From positions 166,737,453 to 166,801,452 of the forward strand of contig CM062290.1 of the NCBI GenBank assembly GCA_031216915.1: a DNA stretch of 64,000 bases. The letters run 5' to 3'. This document shows, one piece after another, positions 11,940 through 22,479 of this stretch. The position numbers and the translations under genes are program-made. Positions within the stretch are counted from its first letter, which is position 1. Every line of letters starts with the position of its first letter. The stretch comes from Pictodentalium vernedei (taxonomy: Eukaryota; Mollusca; Scaphopoda; Dentaliida; Dentaliidae). The notes beneath the pieces are model-generated. The model was not told the DNA's origin and ran no database searches. It worked only from the letters and a program-made list of their open reading frames with translations.

Positions 11940-12130
11940 GGTTATTGACTTCTGCAATGCCCTTTCGTCCTGATTTCGGAGGGCGTCAGGAGACAGCCAA
12001 ATCTGGCTATGACACCTCCCTGTTGTGTATTTTTTTAATTATGCCTGTATATTGTATATTTTAGTACCGCATTATTATACTGTATGACATGTATGCACGT
12101 ACACTGCAAACTCAATCATCATCATCTGTT
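11940..12130 (+). mobile_element. 3' tail fragment of a CR1/L2-like retrotransposon
   Basis: Contains AGACAGCCAAATCTGGCTATG (stem AGCC/GGCT), matching the small hairpins in the 3' UTRs near 2140 and 6384, followed by an AT-rich stretch and an (ATC)n tail at about 12114-12127. No coding part remains: a strongly 5'-truncated insertion. Confidence 0.65.
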
Positions 12131-12244
12131 ATTCGAAAATAGCACCACCACAAATCAATAAGCGCGCATTATTTAACAATAACTTGGCATTATCAGAACA
12201 ACTGGGCACTATATTAGTTATTGTTCTGAAAAGGACATTCTGAA

Positions 12245-12505
12245 ACCGAAAGGTTCACGATTCGATCATCCCAGGGGTAACTGCCTTATGACCCTTGGTC
12301 TAGGTACTTAAACCCGATTGCCCACGTCGATGGAGCACTTGTCTTCAACCAATGCTAACCATGCTTGTGTGGATTTGTTCGCTGCCCTTTGGTTCTCTCC
12401 GGGTACTCTGGGTACTCCGGCTTTCCCACCCGTAAAACTGTCCGATATGAGGTGATCCTGGCTGGCGAAAGTGTCGCTAAAGCCCTAAAAATAAATAAGT
12501 ACAAA
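12245..12505 (+). mobile_element. SINE family S1, degraded
   Basis: Recognised by ACGATTCGATC (B-box remnant), GATTGCCCACGT, GCACTTGTCTTCAACCAATG, TTCTCTCCGGGTACTC, CCCGTAAAACTGTCC and a tail of AAATAAATAAG. The tRNA head is mostly lost. Confidence 0.75.
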
Positions 12506-13214
12506 CATTCAAACTGACCTGACCGGCATATTATTGAAGCACCTGTGCTGTTTCTTCGATAAGTTATCACGAACAATAATTCACTAAACTTAAACTGTTT
12601 TCTTTTACAATTTCTCACTAATGTAATAAACTAATTTAGCCTACGACCATAATCAGACCGAATACCCCGAGCCCTGTGCATTATTTTTTACATGGTACAA
12701 ACAGAGAAATTTGGGTTCCTCCAGGAACCAAACCTGGTTCGTGAGTTTGATCAGGTAGGGGAACCAAATTTGCTTACATGGACACAAACATACACATGTT
12801 TTAGTTCTTCTATCTTTCACATTAGCTGGATATTGTATAAATTGTAAAATATAAAGCTACGCACAACTGAAGTTTCAAAATGGTGACGAAGCAACGACAC
12901 AAACAAGCTTTCAATTAATCCATCACACATGCTTCAAATTGCTCGAAAGCGGCATTTTTTTACACAAAGAAGGCAGGAAACTCGAAATATAATTGCCTAG
13001 TTCTAGACCACATGTAGACCCATTTGTTTATATTCTTCGACGGGTTTTCTTTCTACTTGGAACCACAGTATGGCCCTGACTTCTCTGACTACATCCGTTC
13101 CTTTCGTCACGTTTCAGCACGATCTGATACCGAATTACATTGCGATATGGTATCCTTGCATAATTCGGAATCAGCTCATACTTCACTGTGGAGAAAGGAA
13201 CGGGGGTATGTACC
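12506..13214. other. No gene; one imperfect hairpin
   Basis: Nothing coding is recognised. An imperfect inverted repeat at about 12703-12772 (AAATTTGGGTTCC ... GGAACCAAATTT) resembles the GGTTC-rich ends of the TIR element at 56263-56763. Confidence 0.4.
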
Positions 13215-13452
13215 TTAACCCTTTACCTAACGAATCGGCCGCATCCTCCCGCATAAGTTAAAAATTAAACAGTTAAAAACAATATTAAAAAAACAGTTCA
13301 ACAAAACTATATCATGTGACCCCCTCAATGGAACGAGCTCGTTCCCAGGAGGGGACCACATGATATGGTGATGTTGAGGTTTTTTTGGTTGTTAAATGAT
13401 ATCAAGTAAAATAATAAAATATAATATCCTGTGCGTTTGGGTAAAGGGTTAA
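13215..13452 (-). mobile_element. Palindromic MITE, family B
   Basis: Ends TTAACCCTTTACCTAACGA and GGGTAAAGGGTTAA. The family B centre is TCAACAAAA-CATATCATGTGACC / GGTCACATGATATGG around GGAACGAGCTCGTTCC. The centre of this copy is slightly diverged. Length 238 bp; the GC-rich CGGCCGCATCC end is at the left, so it is reversed relative to 46852-47092. Confidence 0.88.
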
Positions 13453-13651
13453 GAAAATACCAGTACCAAACCAAAACTGTCAAAACCCACACAGCTTTAT
13501 TGGACATGACCTTCGTACGAGATTGGAACACTGGACCAATTCACTTCAACAAGAGCAGTGAAACGACGTTAACTTTGTGAAAATGCTTGCACCCAGTTTT
13601 TCACGAACTCCCCGATCCACGCCTTTGTATCTCGAACATCGAAACACCTAC

Positions 13652-14120
13652 CGTGCGCAGAAACATAGGCTGGGATATTCCGGAATTTCACATATCCAGT
13701 TTTTCCATCCCGATACTCCACCACGGCAGTTACAACGCCACTGGGACATTGTATTTTCACTTCCGTTTCTGGGGACGTAATATTCTTGGTAAAGCCTCGG
13801 TCTACTAGGTATCTACCAAGAGAGATGATGGCATGGCCACATGCCGCACCGTATCCTTCATTATGCACAAAAATTACTCCTGCAACAGCCTCTTTGTCGT
13901 CTGGCTGCACCAGTATCGCTCCAAACATGTTAAAATGTCCACGAGGTTCATGCATCAACAGTTTTCTGTAAGAATCCAGTTTTCGTTTCAGATATTCCAT
14001 TTTCTCCAGTATAGTTTCCCCTAAAATCTCAGGGTAACCAGCTTCTATAATTCTAACAGGTTCACCGCATGTGTGCATTTCTGTTGTCGTTATGATTTCA
14101 TCTCCAGTTGAAGATGCCAT
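13652..14120 (-). CDS. L3HYPDH: Trans-3-hydroxy-L-proline dehydratase (L3HYPDH), first coding exon
   Basis: Member of the proline racemase/hydroxyproline dehydratase family. The family enzyme removes water from trans-3-hydroxy-L-proline to give pyrroline-2-carboxylate, a step in hydroxyproline breakdown. The frame starts at an ATG in good context (CAACATGG) at 14120; a more upstream in-frame ATG (14171) is less likely. Visible family blocks: EMHTCGEPVRII (residues 14-25), LLMHEPRGHFNMFGA (54-68), HNEGYGAACGHAIISLGRY (86-104; the conserved active-site Cys of the CGH motif is residue 94), QCPSGVVTA (124-132). Homology stops at residue 156, exactly at GTAGGT (13651 downwards), a strong splice donor (phase 1). 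The C-terminal half with the second catalytic residue (Thr in the family) was not found downstream in the window. Confidence 0.85.
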
Positions 14121-14171
14121 GTTGATACGATAAACTGATGGTGTATTATTTGATGTCGTGTTATGGAGCAT

Positions 14172-14714
14172 GTAAACACCATCAACGTGACAAGCCGGTT
14201 AGTGAATTATACAAACCCCATGATGTTATACGGTACACAACTCAGTGGACCAGAGGATGAGATGCACACACTGCACCAATGTTGATACATACAACCATGC
14301 GACAGCTGGGGAACAGACAACTAATTACGAAAGGGCAGAAGCGATATATTTTCACTGGGTCACGGCTGTTATTAGTATATTTTATATTTTATTTACCCGT
14401 AAATACATTTTCAAGATGTCTTGAGTTGTTTAACTGTAATCCCAACTAACTAATATTTATTCCAACTAGAGAAACAGAATTAACTGCAACCAGTAAATTC
14501 GAGGCGGTGTGAAAATGGTAAAAACATTAGAACTAAATTATATAGAAAAAGAATTTATGGAGACTTATTTTCAGGACTAAAATACCTTTAAAGAATTCAG
14601 AAATAGGTTTTCGGAAAGAGCATTTAAAGATATTTTCAAGAAACTGGAAATAACTTATGTGCATAGCATTAAATGTGTCCTATAAAGAAAGCAATTTATA
14701 TTTTTGACTGTTTT
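14172..14714. other. Upstream flank of L3HYPDH; no gene
   Basis: Probable 5' flank and promoter region of the minus-strand exon, but no TATA box or clear element is identifiable. AT-rich with nothing recognised. Confidence 0.35.
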
Positions 14715-15420
14715 GTGTAAAAATGCATGTATGAACCTTGGGAATGCATTAGCAGGTTAAAAATGTGATTTCCAGCAGATCTGAAAAATGCACCCAATGA
14801 CCCCTGGGTGATCCTAGTGACCTTGATCCATATTTTAAACCTCCACTGAGTTTCGAGTCATTTGCTGTTGGTCCCAGGTCCACATGGCATACCAATACCA
14901 TACGTGAGATATGAGCATGACCCACTTTCAACATTTTAGCCACACTCACTTTTTGAGTGTAAAAATGCATGTATGAACTTGGGGAATGCATTAGATAGTC
15001 AAAAAAATGTGATTTCCCCAATTCTGAAAAATACACACAATGGCCATTAGGTGGCCTCAGTGACCTTGACCCATATTTTGAACCTCCATTGAGTTTCGAC
15101 TCATTTGCAGTTGGTCCCAGGTCCATACGTCATAGCATGCTTGAGATATGAGCGAGACCCATTTTCAAATTTTTTTGACACGCCTTCATTTTTTCATGTA
15201 AAAATGCCTGTATGAACTTTAGGAATGCATTGGGTAAAAAAATGTGATTTCCAGCAATTCTGAGAAATGCACGCGATGACCTCTGGGCGACCTCAATGAC
15301 CTTGACCCGTATTTTGAACCTCCAATGAGTTTCGACGCATTTGGTGTTGGTCCCAGGTCCATACGTCATACCATGCTTGAGATATGAGCATAACCCACAT
15401 TCAATTTTTTGTTTGCCACA
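14715..15420. repeat. Tandem repeat, about 240-bp units (three copies)
   Basis: Units start at about 14715, 14957 and 15195 with GTAAAAATGCATGTATGAAC and run through GGAATGCATT, TGTGATTTCC, GAAAAATGCAC, AATGACC, GTGACCTTGACCCATATTTT, GAACCTCCA, GAGTTTCGACTCATTTG, GTTGGTCCCAGGTCCATA and GAGATATGAGC. Spacing is 242 and 238 bp. Minus-strand frames (14749-15126, 15130-15504) reflect the repeat and carry no known domain. Confidence 0.85.
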
Positions 15421-16184
15421 CCCAGGGGTGGGGGTCACCCAAATATGTCCAGAAATAAGGGGGGGGGGGGGGGGTTGGGGCTGAAAAAATGTGTAAATGA
15501 CCAAAAATGCAATTTTTTTCGTCCACGTAAAATCACTAAGTTCTGTGCTTGTATAACTTTTTATTATTATTTTATTATTAATTATATGGCCAGCCAGGAC
15601 ATTTAAAAGATATAAACTATCATATTAGGGGTGTAGGTAAGTTCAAATCCATATAAATTCCATGTTGTTACCCACAGCTAATGCTCTTCACTTGGTTATG
15701 GATAAGTGGTTGGCAAATTTGCATCAGGCAAATTGAATTACATGGCAAGTATTTTAAAATATCAACTTGAAACTAAGTGAAATTGATTTAATCAGTCTGA
15801 TTTAGTATGCTATAATGTTTCGTGGATATACATGTATAGGCATGGACATGCATCTATATTTCCTAATCTCATCTGACCATTGCATGTCAATTGAAGGAGA
15901 AAATAGTTCAGAATAATTTCAGAAAGTTAAGATAAACAAAAATCATAATACCACCTGACGCACCAGTGTAAAACAATAAAACAAAAACTACCCCCCCCCC
16001 CCCCGCCCCCCCCAGGTTTAGTTGACCTCAACTGAACACTGGGTCCCCAAAAATAGCCCGGAAAAAATAATAAAAAATGCTAGTTAGGGTGGGGGTGGGA
16101 GTTTGTCTGAAGGGTGGGAAAAATATTTTGACCCTGTGTCTGCAAATTGTTTCCAGAACCCCTCCCCCTCCCGCCACGCCTACG
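15421..16184. other. Sequence interrupting the 240-bp repeat array; poly-G and poly-C tracts
   Basis: Flanked on both sides by a CCACACC / CCACGCC segment of the repeat, so it looks inserted into the array. Holds a poly-G run (15459-15474) and a C-rich run (about 15991-16012). No gene. Confidence 0.45.
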
Positions 16185-16564
16185 TTTTTTCGTGTACAAA
16201 TAATGCATGTATGAACTTCAGGAATGCATAGGGGGTGGGGGGGAGGGTAAAAAAATGTGGGTTTCCAGCAATTCTGAAAAATGCACCCAATGACCCCAGG
16301 TGCCCTCAGTGTTGACCTTGAATTTACTGGATGCAGTAAATTTAGTTTCTCTGGTTGGGAATGCATTAGCGGGGTCCAAAAATGTGATTTCCTGCAATTC
16401 TGAAAAATGCATTCAATGACCCTGGGTGACCACAGTGACCTGGATCCATATTTTGAACCTCCATCGAGTGTCGACTCATTTGGTGTTGGCCCCAGGTCCA
16501 TAGGTCATAACATGATTGGGATATGGGCGTTACCCACCTTCAAAACACACCTACGGACACCCCT
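16185..16564. repeat. Further copies of the 240-bp tandem repeat (one truncated)
   Basis: A unit starting at about 16186 is truncated near 16320; a second partial unit from about 16366 runs to 16564 with the same blocks (TGTGATTTCC, GAAAAATGCA, CCATATTTTGAACCTCCA, GTTGGCCCCAGGTCCATA). The minus frame 16028-16501 is repeat-derived. Confidence 0.8.
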
Positions 16565-16723
16565 AATGCCCCAGGAAAGAACAATTCGTTTTCGGGTTAT
16601 CGTGCGGATAAGGAAGCGCATAGAGTCAGAAGACAGGAGAAATAAGAAGAAAAAGAAGAAGACCAACTATTTCATCGAGGCATGCCTTATACGTAGTTGT
16701 CAATGGGGACTTTATTTTTAACC

Positions 16724-16979
16724 CTAACCCTTTATCTAACATTAAAAGCAGACGACACTTGCAAAACAAATTCTTGAATAACAATTTTTTTTCATTTTTT
16801 TGTCTCAAAAACATAGTTTATGACCCCTCATTGTAACGAGCTCGACGAGCTCGTTCCAATGAGGGGTCATAACCTATGCTTTTGAGACAAAAAAAAAATG
16901 AAAAAAATAATTAAAATTCATTGCGATTTTTGAGAATAGCGTTGGCCGTTCTTGGCCGTTATTTTGGGTAAAGGGTTAA
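16724..16979 (+). mobile_element. Palindromic MITE, family A
   Basis: Family A: ends TTAACCCTTTACCTAAC and GGTAAAGGGTTAA; left part GCAGACGACACTTGCAAA, then inverted GTCTCAAAAACATAG / CTATGCTTTTGAGAC, and a centre ATGACCCCTCATTG..GAGCTCG..CGTTCCAATGAGGGGTCAT; the right part contains CGATTTTTGAGAATAGCG and GGCCGTTAT. The right half of this copy is part of the tandem duplication described next. Confidence 0.9.
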
Positions 16980-17609
16980 AAAAATTCAGAAAACTTCTTT
17001 GTAGATAAACACACCCATAAACAAATTGGAAATTAGGTTCATCCCCACTCCCAACCAGTCACTTTCGTGATTGCTGTAGTGGAAATTAATAAATTTGGAC
17101 AAAAACTCCATTTTATTTTACTCCTGTGCCTTCCCCCAGATAGAATGGAATTTGACATGAGATTCGCGTGCTGTGTGTCTGCGAATGGTGTATCTGATTA
17201 CACCGTCAGACAACTCGATCTGTGTGGAGGCTCGACGAGCTCGTTCCAACTAGGGGTCATAACCTATGCTTTTGAGACAAAAAAATAATTAAAATTCATT
17301 GCGATTTTTTAGAATAGCGCGGGCCGTTCTTGGCCGTTATTTTGGGTAAAGGGTTTAAAAAAATTCAGAAAACTTCTTTGTAGATAAACACACCCATAAA
17401 CAAATTGGAAATTAGGTTCATCCCCACTCCCAACCAGTCACTTTCGTGATTGCTGTAGTGGAAATTAATAAATTTGGACAAAAACTCCATTTTATTTTAC
17501 TCCTGTGCCTTCCCCCAGATAGAATGGAATTTGACATGAGATTCGCGTACTATGTGTCTGCGAATGGTGTATCTGATTACACCGTCAGACAACTCGATCT
17601 GTGTGGAGG
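16841..17609 (+). repeat. Direct tandem duplication of about 380-390 bp
   Basis: 16841-17230 and 17231-17609 are near-identical. Each begins CTCGACGAGCTCGTTCCAA and ends near CTGTGTGGAGG. The second copy lacks about 11 bases of an A-rich run, giving spacing of 390 at the start and 379 later. The unit comprises the right half of the family A MITE plus about 250 bp of flanking DNA. The duplicated 73-codon frames (17067-17288, 17446-17667) have no recognisable domain. Confidence 0.93.
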
Positions 17610-19143
17610 CCGATGGTGGCAATTACTTAAGAGAGAAAATTCATTAATTGCTAAATGCAGTCATTGAAATTAATAGGTAATTCACATCACGCAGACAACC
17701 CTAAACTGCAGACAACCCTTCATTCTGTTCACAGTAACGAGGCTTCCGTTCCGGGTCGCGGCAAACCGACCCGCAGGTTCATAACAATTAATCGCTTGGT
17801 AGATATTTTTCGAAACTGTCCATTTTGTTGAGATTGCAACAAAATCTGAAAGCAGGTCACCGATGCAGATGTTCAAAAAGCGAGTTTAATCACGCCCAAG
17901 CGGTAGCCTGCTTAAATTTTCTTGGATGGATAGAATATATGCACCATACCAAAAGACAGAATGCGCAAAGTGACAACAGAAACCTGTTACACCACAATAT
18001 TTTTCGTGGAAAGGTGTGTAGTTTGAGTGTCGGTTGACAAGAAACGATATTTTGTAACGGTATTTTAGGGTGACAGTTTCATGGACTTGGCTTCTTAGGC
18101 CATGGTTAATTAATTTGCGGTTTAGCGTCATTCGCCTCATTTGGTTTTTGCCCGAAATAATAAAGCTTTTTCTTTATTATTGGCTCTTCAAATGGATCAC
18201 CTCATTCACAGGAGAATACACCATTTCATGTTTCTTCTTCATCCATTGAAATACCAGATTATTGCCTCATTATTGCCAGATTGCTACAGCAATCTGGCAA
18301 TAACGAGGCAATAATCTGGTGTTATTAGGCGTATAATGTTGACTAATGGTACATTTTTATAGGCTGTTCTGTATATAACCCAGACAATTATAAGTTCTAC
18401 TATCTGAGGCAACCTACATATGCAAGGAAGCAGTGTGTAAGTGCAAAATGATAAAAAAAATGCATCTTGTGGAAAGAGATATATTACGCCACTTCTCCAC
18501 AAGGATATAAATAATAATTAATAATAACCTCATTCCGCATTTTGTTCTGATAACCTGGAATAACGCTAAACTCAAAATTTACCAACCATGGCCTTATACA
18601 GAGACAGATCAAAGCTCTCCGGCATTTGACGCTGTCATTGGGTTATTTGTCTACCCACTTTTGTGGAGTTTGCGTGCAGACTATTGTTGATTAAATGTGA
18701 TGTCGTTATACTTACAAAGATATAAGATATTCTTTCGTGCTCCATCTATAGATCTTCCAAACAATAAGTATTTAATTCACCTCACAAACATCAAGATATT
18801 AACACAATTTATGAAACTACGCTACATAATCATAAAGTTATAGCTGTGATGATTCTTCATTCATAATTATTTAATAAACAAACATATCTGATGGTATTGG
18901 CAAAGGGAATTAAAGATACGGTCAAATTAAGTCTCAGTTGGGAAACATTTCTAGCGAAATGAATTTTTAGGTTATTTTTAGCTTTAATCGGATGGAATAT
19001 TTCAGTTGGCCGGAAAATCTTAGATATTCCGGGCGGCTGAATCTCAACAGAGGCGGTGGACTATTTAAGAGCTAGATTGGTTCCAAACCATAACAGTATC
19101 GAGTTTATTTACAAAATTTGATCTATCTATTGATGTATCTAAG
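17610..19143. other. No gene; one perfect-type hairpin
   Basis: No coding features supported. A small inverted repeat lies at 17823-17848 (ATTTTGTTGAGATTGCAACAAAAT) and a long hairpin at 18253-18320, listed separately. Confidence 0.4.
18253..18320. repeat. Hairpin, 33-bp arms, 2-base loop
   Basis: Arms ACCAGATTATTGCCTC.. and ..GAGGCAATAATCTGGT pair over 33 bp with one mismatch. Arms are not homologous to any other hairpin in the window. Confidence 0.92.
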
Positions 19144-19183
19144 CCCCCCCCCCCTCTCTCTCCCTCTCTCTCTCTCTCTCTCC
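19144..19183. repeat. Poly-C followed by (CT)n microsatellite
   Basis: About eleven C then CT dinucleotides with one interruption. Confidence 0.9.
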
Positions 19184-19722
19184 ACACACCTTTCACGAAA
19201 TGTATACCGCAAAAGATCGTTGTATAAATTTACCGTCTGGAGCAAATCGCCGAATAATTTCAAATTGATGGGTTCATATGTGTACAGTAATAAGTGTTAT
19301 CAGTTGACAGTATACTACTTCTGTCCACTGACGTAGCCATGGGGAAGGGGGTGCCTGGGCCCCCAAACTCCACACCGACAACCCTAAAAATCATAAAGTT
19401 GCTAGTGATGTTTCAAATGATCTACAACGGTTGTAGTTCTTCAAGATGGCTCCATTTGTGGCATATTTTAAAAACAATTAAAATATATATACTACCCCTC
19501 CCCCCCGGCCCCAACAGCGCGAGAAGGAAACTAATGTGATACCTCCCTTCTACTACTTGCCCCCCCCCCTCCCAGAAAAAGAAAAAGGACCCATGTGCCA
19601 CCCCACCCACACACATCACACACCACAACCTCTACTATGGATACCTGCTTCTGTTGGTGGCGGAAACAAAATAGGGTAAATCCGGACAGCGGGAGAAATC
19701 GTCAGGGAGATCGAGGTGATCG
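19184..19722. other. No gene; C-rich low-complexity patches
   Basis: Contains C-rich patches around 19498-19510 and 19560-19575. Nothing coding recognised. Confidence 0.4.
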
Positions 19723-20220
19723 ATGGAAATTGTCGCTGTTGGTACCCTTCTCTCGGCTTACAAGCTGAATGCGCCCACTGTCCGGGCTCTTCCTTTGGAT
19801 ACTGCTGCAAATTCGACAGTGCTCGTTGCAGATTACAAAAATGTGCCCTTCTTATGTTTCTGCCGAATTCGGCCCAATGTTTGCGATACGCAAAAGATTG
19901 CATGTACGCAGATGTACTGGTTTGAAACTGTTGAAAGATTTTCAACAATAAGTATAATGGTGAACTTTAAAGAGGAAAAACTGGAACTAACGTGTATGTT
20001 TCCAAGCCTTCTAGCATTTGACGGAGAAGCAATGTATTGTGCAAAGTGCATTCGCGAAACTTGGGCTAAAACACAGGCCAAAAATGTATATACTCAATGT
20101 AGTTTGTCTGCTAATCAGAAATCAAGCAAGTGGCGTCTGCGGAAAAGTGTTCCACCGTTTGAAGAGTCAGGTCATGTCATTGTGCCGCCAGGTTTCCCAC
20201 ATCTCTACGTTAGATTCTAA
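19723..20220 (+). CDS. Hypothetical 165-codon ORF (doubtful)
   Basis: Uninterrupted frame of 165 codons from an ATG with an in-frame TGA two codons upstream. The predicted protein is Cys-rich in places (CFCRIRPNVC near residues 45-54, YCAKC near 104-108) and ends FPHLYVRF. I recognise no domain, signal peptide or membrane segment. It ends four bases before a family C MITE. It may be a small host gene or exon, or a chance frame; a competing 110-codon minus frame overlaps it. Confidence 0.25.
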   Translation: MEIVAVGTLLSAYKLNAPTVRALPLDTAANSTVLVADYKNVPFLCFCRIRPNVCDTQKIACTQMYWFETVERFSTISIMVNFKEEKLELTCMFPSLLAFDGEAMYCAKCIRETWAKTQAKNVYTQCSLSANQKSSKWRLRKSVPPFEESGHVIVPPGFPHLYVRF

Positions 20221-20223
20221 CTA

Positions 20224-20450
20224 TTAAACCTGTGAACTTTAGTGCTATCTTCCATGCCAGTTCAACAGCAGCAATTACAAGAGTCCATATTCATTATTTG
20301 GGGTAGACTAATCAGTATTTTCAACATGCAGTCTCGGGGCTGCACGTTGAAAATATTGATTGGTCTACCCTGAACAGCTATCCTATTTAATGACGGTATG
20401 ACGTATCATGTTCCTGGCCGAAAAAGGGCCGCCAGGGTTCAAAGGGTTAA
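20224..20450 (+). mobile_element. Palindromic MITE, family C
   Basis: TTAA at both ends (20224-20227, 20447-20450), right end GGGTTCAAAGGGTTAA, centre GGGGCTGCACGTTGAAAATA with inverted partner on the left. Left terminus slightly diverged (TTAAACCTGTGAAC). Confidence 0.88.
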
Positions 20451-20867
20451 TCACACGCAGAAGTTTACAGGCCAGTGTCATGCACTAAACACCAACGTAC
20501 GAGACATGTTGTAATCAAAATATACTTTGTGACACAAATAGAAAATTATATCACGAACGTATCTGTCTATAAAATCCACCAGTAAAGGTAATTATTGATA
20601 AACAATCTTATGTTTTATTTATACGGCTAAAGAATTAATTTGTACTTTCTGAACTAAAATGTAAGGTAGCCCACAAAACGGGTCATAAAGTTATTCGCAG
20701 TTTCGAATGTGCAAGCGTGGGTATTTGATTCCAAGATCAAGATTATTTTACTGAGATCACTCATTATTTCGGTAAAGTTACAGGTAATATTAAATAATGT
20801 CATGGACGCCATTTCATGACATGACTACTTGATTTTATCATATTTAGCTGCACTCTCATTTGGTCCT
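20451..20867. other. No gene recognised
   Basis: AT-rich sequence between two MITEs; nothing recognised. Confidence 0.4.
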
Positions 20868-21109
20868 TTAACCCATTACCCAACGCACAGGATATCAAAA
20901 TCTATTATTTTAATTATTGGTTTTCAAATTTTTCGAAAAAAAATCAACAAAAACCATATCACGTGAACCTTCCTTGGAAAGAGCTCGTTCGACGAGTTCG
21001 TTCCAAGGAGGGGTCACATGGTATGGTTTTGTTGAATATTTTTGAAAAATATGTTTCTGTTCAGCTGCATAATTTGTAAATCATTCCGATTCGTTGGGTA
21101 AATGGTTAA
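20868..21109 (+). mobile_element. Palindromic MITE, family B
   Basis: Ends TTAACCCATTACCCAACGCA and GTTGGGTAAATGGTTAA; centre ACCATATCACGTGA .. TCACATGGTATGGTTTTGTT around GAGCTCGTTCGACGAGTTCG. 242 bp, TTAA at both ends. Confidence 0.9.
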
Positions 21110-21844
21110 ATCCAACTGGGTGCCAAATGCGGAGCTTTAGCATTGCGGGTGGCACCAATTTTTCCACTGAAGGGACAAAACTGTTAATGGCAACTGTTAC
21201 TTTTGGAGAACATGACCTTTCATTATCAGTATATATTTCGTTATATGGGTGCACACAATGTCATGACAGTACAAGCATGTCGAGTTCTCTGTAAATATTA
21301 ACTAGCCCCTTGATGTTAAATTTTAATGGAACTCGTTTGTTTTTATTTGTAGCCATACTCCGAAGGTTGCAATCATTACAAGTCAAAACTGTTGTCACAT
21401 TTTCAATGATCTATTTTTAGAAGGCTATGAAGGGATTTTCTTCATAAAGTTCTAGTTTTTCTATGTCATTTCCTGTCAGACATTTAAAAAAAAAACATTT
21501 CATGAGAATGTATACTTGGAACACGGCTGTTATTACCAAATCTTTTCATAAAAAGTACCTAGTTTAACGAAGAAGCCATTTTAGTCCGTAATAAGATATG
21601 CAAGCTGTAAACATGAAAAATACAAACTTTCTGATTCCTATTTTGTAAAGAATTTGACTATTTGGTAGTAGATTGTTTCTGTCAATAAAATATTGTGATG
21701 TTTAAAATTTTGTTTTGAAAAACATATATCAATTAGAAAATCATAATCTCTGCACAATTTTATCGAAATATCTAAATTTCAAGCTGTAACTGTTTCCATA
21801 GTGTTACTGGGAATTTAATATATTTACTGGCAAATAGGCAATTA
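21110..21844. other. No gene recognised
   Basis: AT-rich; a 66-codon plus frame near 21094-21294 starts within the MITE and has no recognisable content. Confidence 0.4.
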
Positions 21845-22176
21845 TATATTTATGTATTGGTGTTTAAGGTCACATACTTATGCACAATGGCTAATCGTGA
21901 CCGTGTTAGTTTTACTGGTGAAAGAAGCCGGAGTACCCGGGGAGAACCACAGAGCATCGAGGAGCAACTGTCAGTTCCTCAACATTCTAACTCTGTTCAA
22001 GCTCCGCTCAAACACGGTTACAGCGGTTGAAGACATGTAGTACAAGGCATCATCGTGCCCCATGTGGGCAACCGGGATAAAGTACTTTACCCAAGGACAC
22101 AACGCGGGTCGTCCCGGACGGGGATCGAACTCGAGACCTCTAGCATAGAAGTCTCCCGCTGAGCCACCGCGCTCCC
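21845..22176 (-). mobile_element. SINE family S1
   Basis: Reverse orientation: tail ATTTATGTATTGGTGTTTAA at the left, B box GATCGAACTCGAGACC and head GCTGAGCCACCGCGCTCCC at the right. Body matches 10532-10910 over most of its length. Confidence 0.9.
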
Positions 22177-22479
22177 AAATGGGCAGTTAATTTGGTGAAT
22201 GGTGTGATAAATAAATACTCAAACAATTCCAAATGAAGCTCCCCCTCCCCCCCCCCCCCCTTAGGGTTGGGGCCCCTTTCTTTCGGCCAGCCTGTGTAAG
22301 ACGAGCCGCCATTGATCAGTGTGCAAATGTTTAAATTAGCCATTTTACAAGACATTAATCCTTTAAAACTGTTATACCTAATTTACGCAAAATAGTAGCA
22401 TTCGATGACAAGATGACAGAACAAACAACAAAACATCGGTGGAGGGGATCTGCATTAATTTAATCCTACAATCGTACAG
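22177..22479. other. No gene; poly-C run
   Basis: Poly-C at about 22249-22260; otherwise unremarkable up to the next retroelement. Confidence 0.4.

Noticed and set aside
14715-15420. CRISPR-like array
   Set aside because: Units are 240 bp with no short repeat/spacer alternation; an animal satellite.
16716-16740. AACCCTAACCC as telomeric repeat
   Set aside because: Only two units, at the terminus of a family A MITE whose end is AACCCTTT; no array.
17067-17667. Duplicated 73-codon ORFs as a small gene pair
   Set aside because: Duplicate only because of the tandem duplication; protein sequence diverges at the end and has no motif.
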